Shown in pieces: positions 1 to 6,525 of a stretch of 9,458 nt of DNA. The translations under genes and the position numbers were made by a program. The stretch is taken from the NCBI GenBank assembly GCA_002710885.1, contig PAIW01000015.1, positions 1-9,458 of the forward strand, given 5' to 3'. Origin of the DNA: Chloroflexota bacterium (lineage in GTDB: Bacteria; Chloroflexota; Dehalococcoidia; SAR202; UBA11138). Below the pieces are notes generated by a model that was not told the DNA's origin, searched no databases, and saw nothing but the letters and a program-made list of their open reading frames with translations. How positions within the stretch are numbered: the first letter of the stretch is position 1; every line of letters begins with the position of its first letter.

Positions 1-399
1 CCTGACTTGGCCGACAATCCCAAATTCAAAGACAATGCTGCCCGGTTAGAAAACCGAGAAGCTCTGAATGAGGAACTCGGCGCCTGGCTGGGGCAGAGGC
101 ATTTGCGGGAGACCATGGAACAACTGATACCTGCGGGAGGGGTAGTGGGCCCTGTTTACGATGCTGCGCAGATTCTGGCGGACCCGCACTATCAGGCCCG
201 GGACGACATCATAGAAATCGACGATCCCGAGTTAGGCCACACCAAGATGTTAGGTGTAGTACCCAAGTTCAGTAAGACTCCGGGCGAAGTCAAGCACGCA
301 GGCCCCACCCTCGGCGAGCACAATAACCTAATTTACCGTACTTGGCTAGACATGAATGAATCACAGGTCACTGAACTAGAAACAAGAGGTACGATTTGA
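1..399 (+). CDS. CaiB/BaiF family III CoA-transferase, C-terminal part (5' end outside the window)
   Basis: Family III CoA-transferases move CoA between acyl-CoA thioesters and free carboxylic acids in the cytoplasm. The frame is open from base 1 and ends with TGA at 397-399. The visible 132 residues match the C-terminal third of the family: a 'PDLADNPKF' segment followed by an 'NREALNEELGAWL' helix, then 'GPVYDAAQILADPHYQARD', a central 'DDPELGH', 'SKTPGEV' and the closing 'GPTLGEHN'. A TTG at position 7 is not a credible start, because the residues just before it already fit the family and full-length members are near 400 aa. The gene therefore begins left of the window. It converges on the luciferase-like monooxygenase gene, with 186 bp between the stop codons. 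The acyl substrate cannot be told from this part, since the catalytic Asp lies in the missing half. The family call is secure. Confidence 0.93.
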   Translation, partial: PDLADNPKFKDNAARLENREALNEELGAWLGQRHLRETMEQLIPAGGVVGPVYDAAQILADPHYQARDDIIEIDDPELGHTKMLGVVPKFSKTPGEVKHAGPTLGEHNNLIYRTWLDMNESQVTELETRGTI

Positions 400-585
400 A
401 TCAATAAATCTTGATCGCGGACAATGGAGTTCTCCGCGAACCACTTGAAAGTGGCAAAAAAGAAGAAGCTAAGATATGCCAGCACAGTCACCTGCGATGT
501 CCGGAAGCCCACCGTCGGTGACTGCCCGATGGTAAGTATCGTCTGATTTCAGACAACTACCACAGACAACCCCGAAACCCATATT

Positions 586-1509
586 TTACCTCAATCTCGG
601 CAGCACTTTTTGGGATATGCGGGATATTTGGGCGACATCCGGCCATGTGGGCCCCAGCAGAATTGTTTTGGCCCCGGCGTCGATGTAGCTTTGGATGAAC
701 TCCGCGCACTCGTCCGCTTGGCCGAAAGCGCAGTTGTCATCCACGTCATACTGGGGGCCATAGTATGCGTGACAAAAAGACTCCAGGCGTTGTTTGGCTT
801 GGTTCCGATCCTCATTAACGTAGACGTACATGAGCTTACCGGTGTCGAGTATATTGGGGTCTCTACTGGAGTCCAAGGCGTATTGTCGAATCTTACGACA
901 GGCAAGGGCGTAGGCTTCGGCGTTCAATCCACCGCCGGCCACCCAGCCGTCCGCTTCCGCAGCGCGCTTGTACACTGCGTCTGCGGAACCGCCTATGATG
1001 ATGGGTATGCCGGACTTCTGGACGGGTTTGGGGTCTACGTTCACATCGTCCATGTCATAGAAGCGGCCATGGAAGGTGACGTTTCGCTCCGTCCACAACT
1101 TACGCATCACTGTTAGGTCTTCGGTAAACTTGCTTACTCGCCGCCTCATGGATACCCCCATGGGACCGAATTCGTTATCCCGGCCACCTAGGGATATCCC
1201 CAGGGTGACCCGACCTCCAGATAGGTGGTCCAGAGTTGCCATCGCCTTAGCTACCAGCACAGGATGGCGAAGAACGAACAGCAGCACGGCCGTCCCCAAC
1301 CGTACGCGCGAAGTGACGGTGGCGGCCACCGTCATCAAGGTGAACGTCTCCAAAATGTTGATCTGGTGGAACACCCTGTCGGTGAACCACAAAGAGTGGA
1401 ATCCCATGTCTTCGGCGGAACGAAAGAACGAGGTATATTCGTCCATCGTCGGTGGCTGACCTGCAAAGAAGCTTGGTACGAGTAATCCTACGTTGGCATT
1501 GGTGGCCAC
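586..1509 (-). CDS. LLM-class (luciferase-like) flavin-dependent monooxygenase
   Basis: This 307-aa protein is of normal length for single-domain bacterial-luciferase-like (beta/alpha)8-barrel oxidoreductases, which use FMNH2 or coenzyme F420. Family marks in order: 'GFHSLWFTDR' (36-45); 'RVRLGTAVLL' then 'RHPVLVAKAMATLDHLSGGR' (68-100); 'LGISLGGRDNEF' (103-114), the turn that usually lines the flavin site; a 'LWTERNVTFHGRFY' stretch (138-151); 'DPKPVQKSGIPIIIGG' (159-174); and 'AAEADGW' (183-189). The start is GTG at 1509, chosen because an excellent Shine-Dalgarno site precedes it and the N-terminus 'ANVGLLVPSF' begins the first barrel strand. There is no signal peptide, so the protein is cytoplasmic. 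It is the last gene of the minus-strand cluster, 110 bp after the lactonase-like gene. FMN versus F420 use and the substrate cannot be decided here. Such enzymes include Baeyer-Villiger, alkane, sulfonate and heterocycle monooxygenases. Confidence 0.93.
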   Translation of the reverse strand: MATNANVGLLVPSFFAGQPPTMDEYTSFFRSAEDMGFHSLWFTDRVFHQINILETFTLMTVAATVTSRVRLGTAVLLFVLRHPVLVAKAMATLDHLSGGRVTLGISLGGRDNEFGPMGVSMRRRVSKFTEDLTVMRKLWTERNVTFHGRFYDMDDVNVDPKPVQKSGIPIIIGGSADAVYKRAAEADGWVAGGGLNAEAYALACRKIRQYALDSSRDPNILDTGKLMYVYVNEDRNQAKQRLESFCHAYYGPQYDVDDNCAFGQADECAEFIQSYIDAGAKTILLGPTWPDVAQISRISQKVLPRLR

Positions 1510-1511
1510 GG

Positions 1512-1521
1512 CCTCCTCCTT
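1512..1521 (-). promoter_or_regulatory. Strong ribosome binding site fixing a GTG start
   Basis: On the minus strand these bases read AAGGAGGAGG, close to a full anti-Shine-Dalgarno complement, and lie just ahead of the GTG at 1509-1507. This decides the start of the luciferase-like monooxygenase, which has no ATG nearby. The strong site may compensate for the weaker start codon and for the 110-bp gap after the upstream gene. Confidence 0.8.
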
Positions 1522-1619
1522 TGTCCTAGTGCATGATTGATCAGGGGGTCTAATTCTACCCTAAACTCACCCGAGATCTGGACGTCTATCTGCTGTTGCG
1601 ATACAACCTACAGCGCCGC

Positions 1620-2642
1620 TTATGCCGGCAACTCCGTGATCAATATCCAACAAGGACCGTCCCCCAATGGATAAGTCTCCAGAGCAGTCAACTCGCCGGA
1701 TTTTGAGTTGATGCTAAATGAGGCCATACGCCCTGAGTCCTGACCGGCAGAGAACAGAAACTTGTCTTGGAGGTCTAGTGCCAGCGCGTTAGGTCGCGCC
1801 TCGGAGAGAACCCTGCCAATGGCGGACAGCGCTCCCGTTGATGTATCTACCGAGAAACCTGCGATACTGTCGTGGCCTCGGTTTGGAACGTAAAGAAACT
1901 TCCCCGAGGACGTGATCTGAATCTGGGAACAGGTGTTTCTCTCAGAGTAACCGTCTGGCAGGGTAGTTATGGTTTGGAACAAGGACAAAGTACCCGTAGC
2001 GGTGTCCAAACGATAACCAGATACGCTGCAGTCCTGTTCATTCGAAAAGTAGAGGACGTCCAAAGATGGATGGAAGCAGAAGTGGCGTGGGCCTAGGAAC
2101 TCTTCCGGTTCCACCTTTGCTGGTGAATTTGGGGTAAGACGGCCGATATTTTCATCAAACTTGAACTGAAAGATGGCGTTGGGTCCGTTGCCTGCTATGT
2201 GAGGTACAAATGCGTAGGAATTAGTCACTTCCGTCTGTATCGCATGGGCCCCTGTTGCAGTGGCCAACCATTCGATAGGAGGATCCCCAACTGACCCATC
2301 TTTCCCGATCGGATGTACCGCCACATGCGCTCCTTGATAATACGCCGACAACACAAACTTGCCTTTGCGGTCAGTGTTGACGTAGACGGGCCAGGCCTCC
2401 AGAGGTACTGTGCCGTTCTGGGTAAGTCCTCCACTGGCTTGGTCAATTTGAAAGCTGCATAAGTGTGGAGTCTCGCGACATCCTGCGTAGAGGAACTTCC
2501 GGTCCGGGCTTATAGCCATAGTAAACGGCCCCCCAGGTACGGATACCTCGGCCTGAGAGGTCAGCTTTCCCGTTTGTGGGTCTATGGTAATAACCAATAT
2601 ATTATTATCCCCTTGCAGTGCGACATACATGTAATAAGGCAT
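1620..2642 (-). CDS. Lactonase-family seven-bladed beta-propeller (6-phosphogluconolactonase YbhE/Pgl type)
   Basis: This 340-aa protein has the usual length of the cytoplasmic lactonase/YbhE family, whose characterised members include 6-phosphogluconolactonase and muconate-lactonizing-type propellers. The repeated blade pattern 'FxIDxxTGxLT' is visible at about 18-28, 65-74, 160-170, 210-220, 264-273 and 309-320. Family anchors are 'GAHAIQTEVTNSYAFVP' (131-147), 'GPRHFCFHPSLDVLYFSNEQ' (184-203), 'GKFLYVPNRGHDSIAGF' (247-263) and 'RPNALALD' (283-290) with 'DKFLFSAGQDS' (293-303). ATG at 2642 is preceded on the minus strand by GAAGGAGA about 7 bases upstream. No signal peptide is visible. The gene lies downstream of the HpaB-type hydroxylase and upstream of the luciferase-like monooxygenase on the same strand. 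That context suggests opening a lactone made in an oxidative pathway rather than the pentose phosphate step. This is an inference, because family members are often annotated as lactonases on fold alone. Confidence 0.88.
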   Translation of the reverse strand: MPYYMYVALQGDNNILVITIDPQTGKLTSQAEVSVPGGPFTMAISPDRKFLYAGCRETPHLCSFQIDQASGGLTQNGTVPLEAWPVYVNTDRKGKFVLSAYYQGAHVAVHPIGKDGSVGDPPIEWLATATGAHAIQTEVTNSYAFVPHIAGNGPNAIFQFKFDENIGRLTPNSPAKVEPEEFLGPRHFCFHPSLDVLYFSNEQDCSVSGYRLDTATGTLSLFQTITTLPDGYSERNTCSQIQITSSGKFLYVPNRGHDSIAGFSVDTSTGALSAIGRVLSEARPNALALDLQDKFLFSAGQDSGRMASFSINSKSGELTALETYPLGDGPCWILITELPA

Positions 2643-2665
2643 ATCTTTCTCCTTCGGGAATGAGA

Positions 2666-2848
2666 TTAGAGCGGATTTTCTGAACGCTCTCTGTTGTTAG
2701 GAACGTCGGGAAGTTGTCTTAGAGCCTTGGAAAAGTTACTGAGTTCATCTGCCAAAGGAGTTGCAGCGGCCCCCAGTCTCCTGAGTCGCCCCACAAGGGT
2801 ACGACTCTCCCTGACTCGAGGAGATGCCTGCTTCCGAGATGGCACCAA
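2666..2848 (-). CDS. Possible small protein between hydroxylase and lactonase-like gene
   Basis: This 60-aa frame fills most of the 208-bp gap between two genes of the minus-strand cluster. It would start at TTG 2848 (or GTG 2845), two bases after the hydroxylase stop codon, so coupled translation is possible. Only a weak GGAG lies about a dozen bases upstream. The product is basic at its N-terminus ('SRKQASPRVRESR') and then looks helical and amphipathic ('LVGRLRRLGAAATPLADEL', 'NFSKALRQLPDVP'). There is no cysteine, signal peptide or membrane segment, and I recognise no family. Support is position, direction and a believable helical composition. Against it are the non-ATG start and weak ribosome binding site. 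The opposite strand is also open over this stretch, which lowers the value of the open frame as evidence. Confidence 0.35.
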   Translation of the reverse strand: MVPSRKQASPRVRESRTLVGRLRRLGAAATPLADELSNFSKALRQLPDVPNNRERSENPL

Positions 2849-2850
2849 GA

Positions 2851-4305
2851 TTACTCTTGCTCCAAGAAGTCCCTAACCCAGTCCGTCATGGGTTGGTTGT
2901 CAAACATGCCGTATAGAATGACACCATTCCGCGCGCTGTCACCACCGAAATAACGCTCATACAAAACTTGCCTTGACGCGAAGGCGCTACAACATGTGTC
3001 CCAAGCCAAGCGGAAGAGTCTGATCCTCTCTTCGGCTGAGGCGGTATCGGTATCTAGATATGTCTCGATCTCGGTCGCTAGCGGGCCTTGAATGTCAGCG
3101 GCTGTAGGGAGTGCCATTAAACTGCTGGAACCGAGAAGGTGCAATATCTCGGCCATCCTCGGATACATGCGAATGAAAAGGTTCCGCGACACTCGGAGTG
3201 GAGTCACTGAGGGGCACATCACACCCCATTCGTCCTTTTCCGCATCCACCTCGGCGGCCCTAAGACAAGCCTTGGTCACTACCAGATTCTCGATAATCTC
3301 AGCCATCATTTGTTGCACCTGTGGATTCTGGCCAGAACCAAGCGTCTGAATCATCAAGTTGGCCAGGCCCAGTATGAACTCGACCTTGACCACCTGTTTG
3401 GTGACCACTTGGTGTCCAGAGTGGATGTTGCGGCTGGTCTTATCGGATTCATTATTGCATAACTGCACGTCTCCTAGAAGAAAGACCCTTTCCCAAGGCA
3501 CCAACACATCGTCAAAGAAAACTATGGCGTCCATCTCTTCAAAACGCGATCCTAAAGGGTGGTCGAAATGAGACCGTCCTAGGTCGAAAGTTTCCCGGCA
3601 GAGGAACTTCACTCCCGGAGTATTACAAGGGATCGCGAAGGCAAACGAGTACTGTTCTTGTGTATCCGCAGCAAGCCTGTGACTCCTTGCGGGGTACACA
3701 GCTAGTTCATCGGCCAAGGGGCCCAGGGTAGCGAGCAGCCGCGGTCCGCGAACCACGATTCCAGCATCCGTCTCCTTTACAACAGAAAGGGCGACGTCGG
3801 TCCGGTCTTCCAAAAGGGTAGCCAGTGGGGAGCGGTTGCGCTGCAAGTTAAGCAGACTATGAGTCAAGACTAAATCGTTCTCACGTATGTATTTGAAATA
3901 GTTCTGTATGTTGTCTTTAAACTCTGGGCGGTTCTGAGCAAAGTAGTCCCCCGCCGCTGCCATGGCCATAATGGTAACGTTCATAAAATCGGGTGTCCGT
4001 CCCATCATCCCACAACTCGCACGCGCCCAATGGGTCATCATAATACGCCGGTTATGGAGGTCGTCCGCGGTACGAGGGGTGATAAAGGACATACCGACCT
4101 GTTCACCCGAATCAGGCGAAGTGTAGGTCATTTCACCCTGAATCGCCGAGTTGTATTGCATATCATAGAGACCAGCCAGCGTATCTACTCCGTTCCGCAG
4201 CCCTGGATGGGTAGTTACATCCTCCACCTTCTCTCCGTGAATAAAAACCTCCGCAGCTGACTCCCTCAAACCCAATATGTATTGCTTACCTGTCCTAGCT
4301 GGCAT
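2851..4305 (-). CDS. 4-hydroxyphenylacetate 3-hydroxylase (HpaB) family, FADH2-dependent monooxygenase
   Basis: This 484-aa protein is the size of the HpaB/PvcC family, which has an acyl-CoA-dehydrogenase-like fold and uses FADH2 from a separate reductase to ortho-hydroxylate phenols. The N-terminus is canonical: 'RTGKQYILGLRE' (4-15), 'VFIHGEKVEDVTTHPG' (20-35). Next come 'WARASCGMMGRTPDFMN' (93-109), a substrate and flavin region; 'LTHSLLN' with His149 where the family has its substrate-contacting His; 'RSHFDHPLGSRFEEMDA' (244-260); 'FDDVLVPWERVFLLGD' (264-279); and a C-terminal helical half with 'ASRQVLYERYFGGD' (443-456). ATG 4305 has GAGGGGG a suitable distance upstream and fits the family start. 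Cys98 stands alone in a region where 4-hydroxybutyryl-CoA dehydratase carries Fe-S cysteines, and the partner cysteine is absent, so a monooxygenase is preferred. It is the first gene of the cluster, behind a good promoter. No HpaC-type reductase is in the window, and the phenolic substrate is unknown. Confidence 0.9.
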   Translation of the reverse strand: MPARTGKQYILGLRESAAEVFIHGEKVEDVTTHPGLRNGVDTLAGLYDMQYNSAIQGEMTYTSPDSGEQVGMSFITPRTADDLHNRRIMMTHWARASCGMMGRTPDFMNVTIMAMAAAGDYFAQNRPEFKDNIQNYFKYIRENDLVLTHSLLNLQRNRSPLATLLEDRTDVALSVVKETDAGIVVRGPRLLATLGPLADELAVYPARSHRLAADTQEQYSFAFAIPCNTPGVKFLCRETFDLGRSHFDHPLGSRFEEMDAIVFFDDVLVPWERVFLLGDVQLCNNESDKTSRNIHSGHQVVTKQVVKVEFILGLANLMIQTLGSGQNPQVQQMMAEIIENLVVTKACLRAAEVDAEKDEWGVMCPSVTPLRVSRNLFIRMYPRMAEILHLLGSSSLMALPTAADIQGPLATEIETYLDTDTASAEERIRLFRLAWDTCCSAFASRQVLYERYFGGDSARNGVILYGMFDNQPMTDWVRDFLEQE

Positions 4306-4409
4306 GGATCATCCCCCTCATTCCTGTTTTGCGTCTACCGGATCAACCAACGGGATCATCGGACCTGGGACCGCTTAAACAGACCATCATGCCTGGTTTT
4401 AAGAGAGTC

Positions 4410-4438
4410 ATCATAGAATCACTAATAGATGTGGTCAA
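4410..4438 (-). promoter_or_regulatory. Sigma70-type promoter for the hydroxylase operon
   Basis: On the minus strand, TTGACC (4438-4433) and TATGAT (4415-4410) are separated by exactly 17 bp. Each matches five of six consensus bases. Predicted transcription start is near 4403, giving a leader of about 98 nt before the hydroxylase ATG. The leader carries GATGATCC twice (plus-strand positions 4306-4313 and 4353-4360) and a near copy at 4340-4347, which could be operator half-sites, but this is weak. The 98-nt length leaves room for control in the leader. Confidence 0.6.
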
Positions 4439-4447
4439 TCTACCCGG

Positions 4448-4991
4448 GTACCTCACAAAACCGATAAGTGCCGGCTAATCCTCGCCGATACCATGGGAAT
4501 CTTCGTCCAGGAATATCGATCGTTCGAGCGGCCCGATTAAAGAAGAGAGATGCACGGAGGTTTTCATACAATCGTTCCATTGTAAGACGGCCTATGAGGC
4601 ACCCACCCAAGCGAGCTAATCTCCTCCAACCCACGCCCGCCAGACCACAACTGCCAGCTTCCTTAAAGTGTTAAATGTTACCAAACCATGGATGCCCGAA
4701 GATAACGAAATTGAGTATCAGGAGATGGAATAGAGTCCAACCGCCCAGCAACTAACTCTCCAGGAATCGCGATGGATACAAATCGGTTCGACTGGAGGGC
4801 TGACTGGAGCGTTGCTACTTCGTCAAGATCCCCCCATCATGTTGGCTTCATCACTCGGCCTGCTTGCTTGGTATGGAGTTGGGTTGGTAACACAGGAACC
4901 ACTCCCCACTAGGCTCGATGGATACCTCTCTTCGACTGAACTTGTATCAGAGATTTGGGCGGATGATGGTTGCCTGGTATCCAACGCCTAG
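4448..4991 (+). pseudogene. Probable decayed CaiB/BaiF CoA-transferase
   Basis: No intact gene spans this region, but three + strand frames hold pieces resembling a family III CoA-transferase, in the expected order. Frame of 4475: 'RLILADTMGIFV', like the N-terminal 'LLADMGAxVIKVE', closed by TAA at 4538. Frame of 4561: 'FSYNRSIVRRP', like 'yNRnKRSItLDLrrPeG'. Frame of 4797: 'GLTGALLLRQDPP', then 'SSLG' and 'YGVGLVT', then 'RLDGYLSSTEL', like the family's 'sGl..tG...PP', 'GD...G.glv.gi' and 'Q.vDvSLlsT'. This last frame has a TAG at 4731 and ends at TAG 4989. At least two frameshifts and probably internal deletions are needed, because the pieces are closer together than in an intact protein. 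No start codon or Shine-Dalgarno site could be fixed, so the left boundary is approximate. The family match is from memory; chance similarity of the first two pieces is possible, the third is the strongest. Confidence 0.5.
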
Positions 4992-4999
4992 AATATACT
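4970..4999 (+). promoter_or_regulatory. Candidate promoter for the DUF1800-DUF1501-NHL genes
   Basis: TTGCCT (4970-4975) and TATACT (4994-4999) are 18 bp apart. The -10 element matches five of six consensus bases and the -35 is moderate. Predicted transcription start is near 5006, about 90 nt before the DUF1800 start codon. It overlaps the end of the decayed gene at 4448-4991, so the promoter may have formed or been retained within the remnant. The stretch 5000-5096 holds nothing else apart from the ribosome binding site. Confidence 0.4.
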
Positions 5000-5096
5000 C
5001 TCTTAGTTCCATTGGACCAGGCTGAAATAAAACGAACCGGCCCATTCCGCATGATTAGGAATACTGCCTGATCTTTCAACGAAAGGAGACAGGTTC

Positions 5097-6506
5097 ATGG
5101 CGAGTAAAGATATCCAACTGATGGCCCATTTGATGCGCCGAGCGGGGTTCGGTGCTCCGTATGAGGAACTAGAAGAGCGCACGGCCAAGGGTTACGAAGC
5201 CACAGTGGAAGAGTTGCTCCGAGCCGAGGAAAAGCCTGACTGGGAAGAGGACATAGCGCGGCGCCACCTGATCGGAGGTCACCTGGGTAACGCCATGCCA
5301 GAGATTCAAGGCTATTGGATGCAACGGATGATCTCCACCACCCGACCGTTGCGGGAAAAGATGACCCTCTTTTGGCACACCATTCTATGCAGCGGTGACA
5401 AGATAGATCATCCCGAGACCATGGACGCCCATATAGACATGGTCCGCGAGAATGCTCTGGGCCGCTACCCCGATTTGTTGACGGCCTTGTCCCGGGATCC
5501 CGGAATGATCATCTACTTGGACAACAGATACAGCCACAAGGACTCGATCAACGAGAACTACGGCCGGGAATTGCTCGAGCTGTTCTCCATGGGAGTGGGC
5601 AACTATACGGAAGAAGATATCAAGATGGCGGCTAGGGCCTTTACCGGCTGGACCCTGGCTCCCGCTATGGATTCGTTTATCCCCTACCAACGCCACGCCT
5701 TCAAATTCCAATACGACCCCGAAGACCACGATGACGGCGAGAAGGTATTTCTGGGGCAAAAGGGGCGGTTCAACGGGGACGATATTATCAATATTATTGC
5801 CCGCCAACCAGCTACCGCCAGGTTCATCGCTCGCCACCTTTACGATTTCTTCGTAGCTGATGAAGTCCAAGTGCCAGCTTGGCAGACCACCCCACCCCGA
5901 GATCCGGCGGCGGTTAACGTCCTGGCTGATGCCTACCTACAGTCCAACTACGACATCCGGTCCGTGCTGAGCGTGTTGTTCAACTCCAACTTTTTCAAGG
6001 ACGAAGACGTTTGGTACGCCCGCGTGAAAAGCCCGGTAGAGGTCGTGGTTAGTACCATGCGGTTGGTCCGCAATCATTTGACACCCGCTCCAGGAATAGA
6101 ATCTCTGGCAGGTGAAGCCGGCGGTATGGGGCAGATTCTAATGAACCCACCCAGCGTTGAGGGTTGGCACGGTGGTAAGGAGTGGATCAACAGTGGAGCG
6201 TTGGTTAATCGGGTAAATTTCGTCGCCAACAGGGTAGGTGACCTGAGCTTGCCGGGGATCCAGCGTATTGTAGAGCGCCTTGGAGATGGTACCGACTTCA
6301 TTTCCCCCAGTGACTTCGTCGACGGATGCTTGGAACTGATGGGATCCATCTGGGTGGAAGAAGCCACCCGCGAGGCGTTGACGTCACACGTCGAGAGGGG
6401 TGGCCAACTGGGCCGGGATACGGAAGAAGAGCGTACCGTATTTGCAGAGCGGGTTAGTGAGGTGCTCCAGTTGATTGCATCCTCAAGAGAATACCAGTTC
6501 GCCTAA
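5097..6506 (+). CDS. DUF1800 family protein
   Basis: The 469-aa product carries the marks of the DUF1800 family, whose function is not established. These are 'AHLMRRAGFGAP' at the N-terminus (10-21), 'LREKMTLFWHTIL' (85-97), 'NENYGRELLELFSMGVG' (152-168) followed by 'YTEEDIKMAARAFTGW' (170-185), 'HDDGEKVFLG' (211-220), 'FIARHLYDFFV' (243-253) and a C-terminal 'NPPSVEGWHGGKEWINSG' region (350-367). ATG 5097 has GAAAGGAG ending 8 bases upstream, and the N-terminal family motif begins at residue 10, so the start is firm. Many homologues are longer and carry a signal peptide and Tat-exported DUF1501 partners. Here residues 1-9 (MASKDIQLM) leave no room for one, so the protein looks cytoplasmic. 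It is followed after 19 bp by the DUF1501 gene, the usual pairing. The protein is acidic, with many charged residues near its C-terminus. Confidence 0.92.
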   Translation: MASKDIQLMAHLMRRAGFGAPYEELEERTAKGYEATVEELLRAEEKPDWEEDIARRHLIGGHLGNAMPEIQGYWMQRMISTTRPLREKMTLFWHTILCSGDKIDHPETMDAHIDMVRENALGRYPDLLTALSRDPGMIIYLDNRYSHKDSINENYGRELLELFSMGVGNYTEEDIKMAARAFTGWTLAPAMDSFIPYQRHAFKFQYDPEDHDDGEKVFLGQKGRFNGDDIINIIARQPATARFIARHLYDFFVADEVQVPAWQTTPPRDPAAVNVLADAYLQSNYDIRSVLSVLFNSNFFKDEDVWYARVKSPVEVVVSTMRLVRNHLTPAPGIESLAGEAGGMGQILMNPPSVEGWHGGKEWINSGALVNRVNFVANRVGDLSLPGIQRIVERLGDGTDFISPSDFVDGCLELMGSIWVEEATREALTSHVERGGQLGRDTEEERTVFAERVSEVLQLIASSREYQFA

Positions 6507-6512
6507 ACCAAC

Positions 6513-6518
6513 GGGAGG
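6513..6518 (+). promoter_or_regulatory. Ribosome binding site deciding the DUF1501 start
   Basis: GGGAGG lies in the 19-bp gap after the DUF1800 stop codon, 7 bases before ATG 6526 and 4 before GTG 6523. It excludes the longer frame from 6475 as the main start and shows independent translation initiation within the operon. Confidence 0.75.
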
Positions 6519-6525
6519 TACAGTG

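Noticed and set aside
441..454. Hairpin CCACT-TGAA-AGTGG followed by an A-rich stretch.
   Set aside because: The A-run would be a T-run before, not after, the hairpin on the minus strand, so neither orientation fits a terminator.
476..535. Very short + strand frame starting at ATG 476 (19 codons) after an AAGAAGAAG run.
   Set aside because: Too short, no recognised motif, low-complexity Ser/Pro composition and a poor ribosome binding site.
541..554. Inverted repeat GTCTG-ATTT-CAGAC between the convergent genes, a possible terminator.
   Set aside because: Only five base pairs, and no T-tract follows on either strand.
610..1116. A 168-codon open frame on the + strand.
   Set aside because: It lies wholly opposite the luciferase-like monooxygenase, whose family match is clear, and its own translation has no sensible motif.
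2851..4305. Reading of the HpaB-family protein as 4-hydroxybutyryl-CoA dehydratase.
   Set aside because: That enzyme needs three Cys and one His for its Fe-S cluster; here Cys98 lacks the second nearby Cys and the later Cys is not seen after the 'GHQ' region.
4440..4674. Open frames of 64 and 68 codons on opposite strands in the divergent gap.
   Set aside because: They overlap each other, are rich in Arg and Pro with no family resemblance as wholes, and lack ribosome binding sites; only a short piece of the + frame fits the CoA-transferase remnant.
5385..5870. A 161-codon open frame on the minus strand.
   Set aside because: It is antisense to the most conserved part of the DUF1800 gene and reads as a shadow frame.
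6475..6525. Upstream in-frame ATG extending the DUF1501 protein by 17 residues.
   Set aside because: It would overlap the DUF1800 gene, lacks a ribosome binding site, and the extra residues are not a signal peptide; GGGAGG points to 6526.
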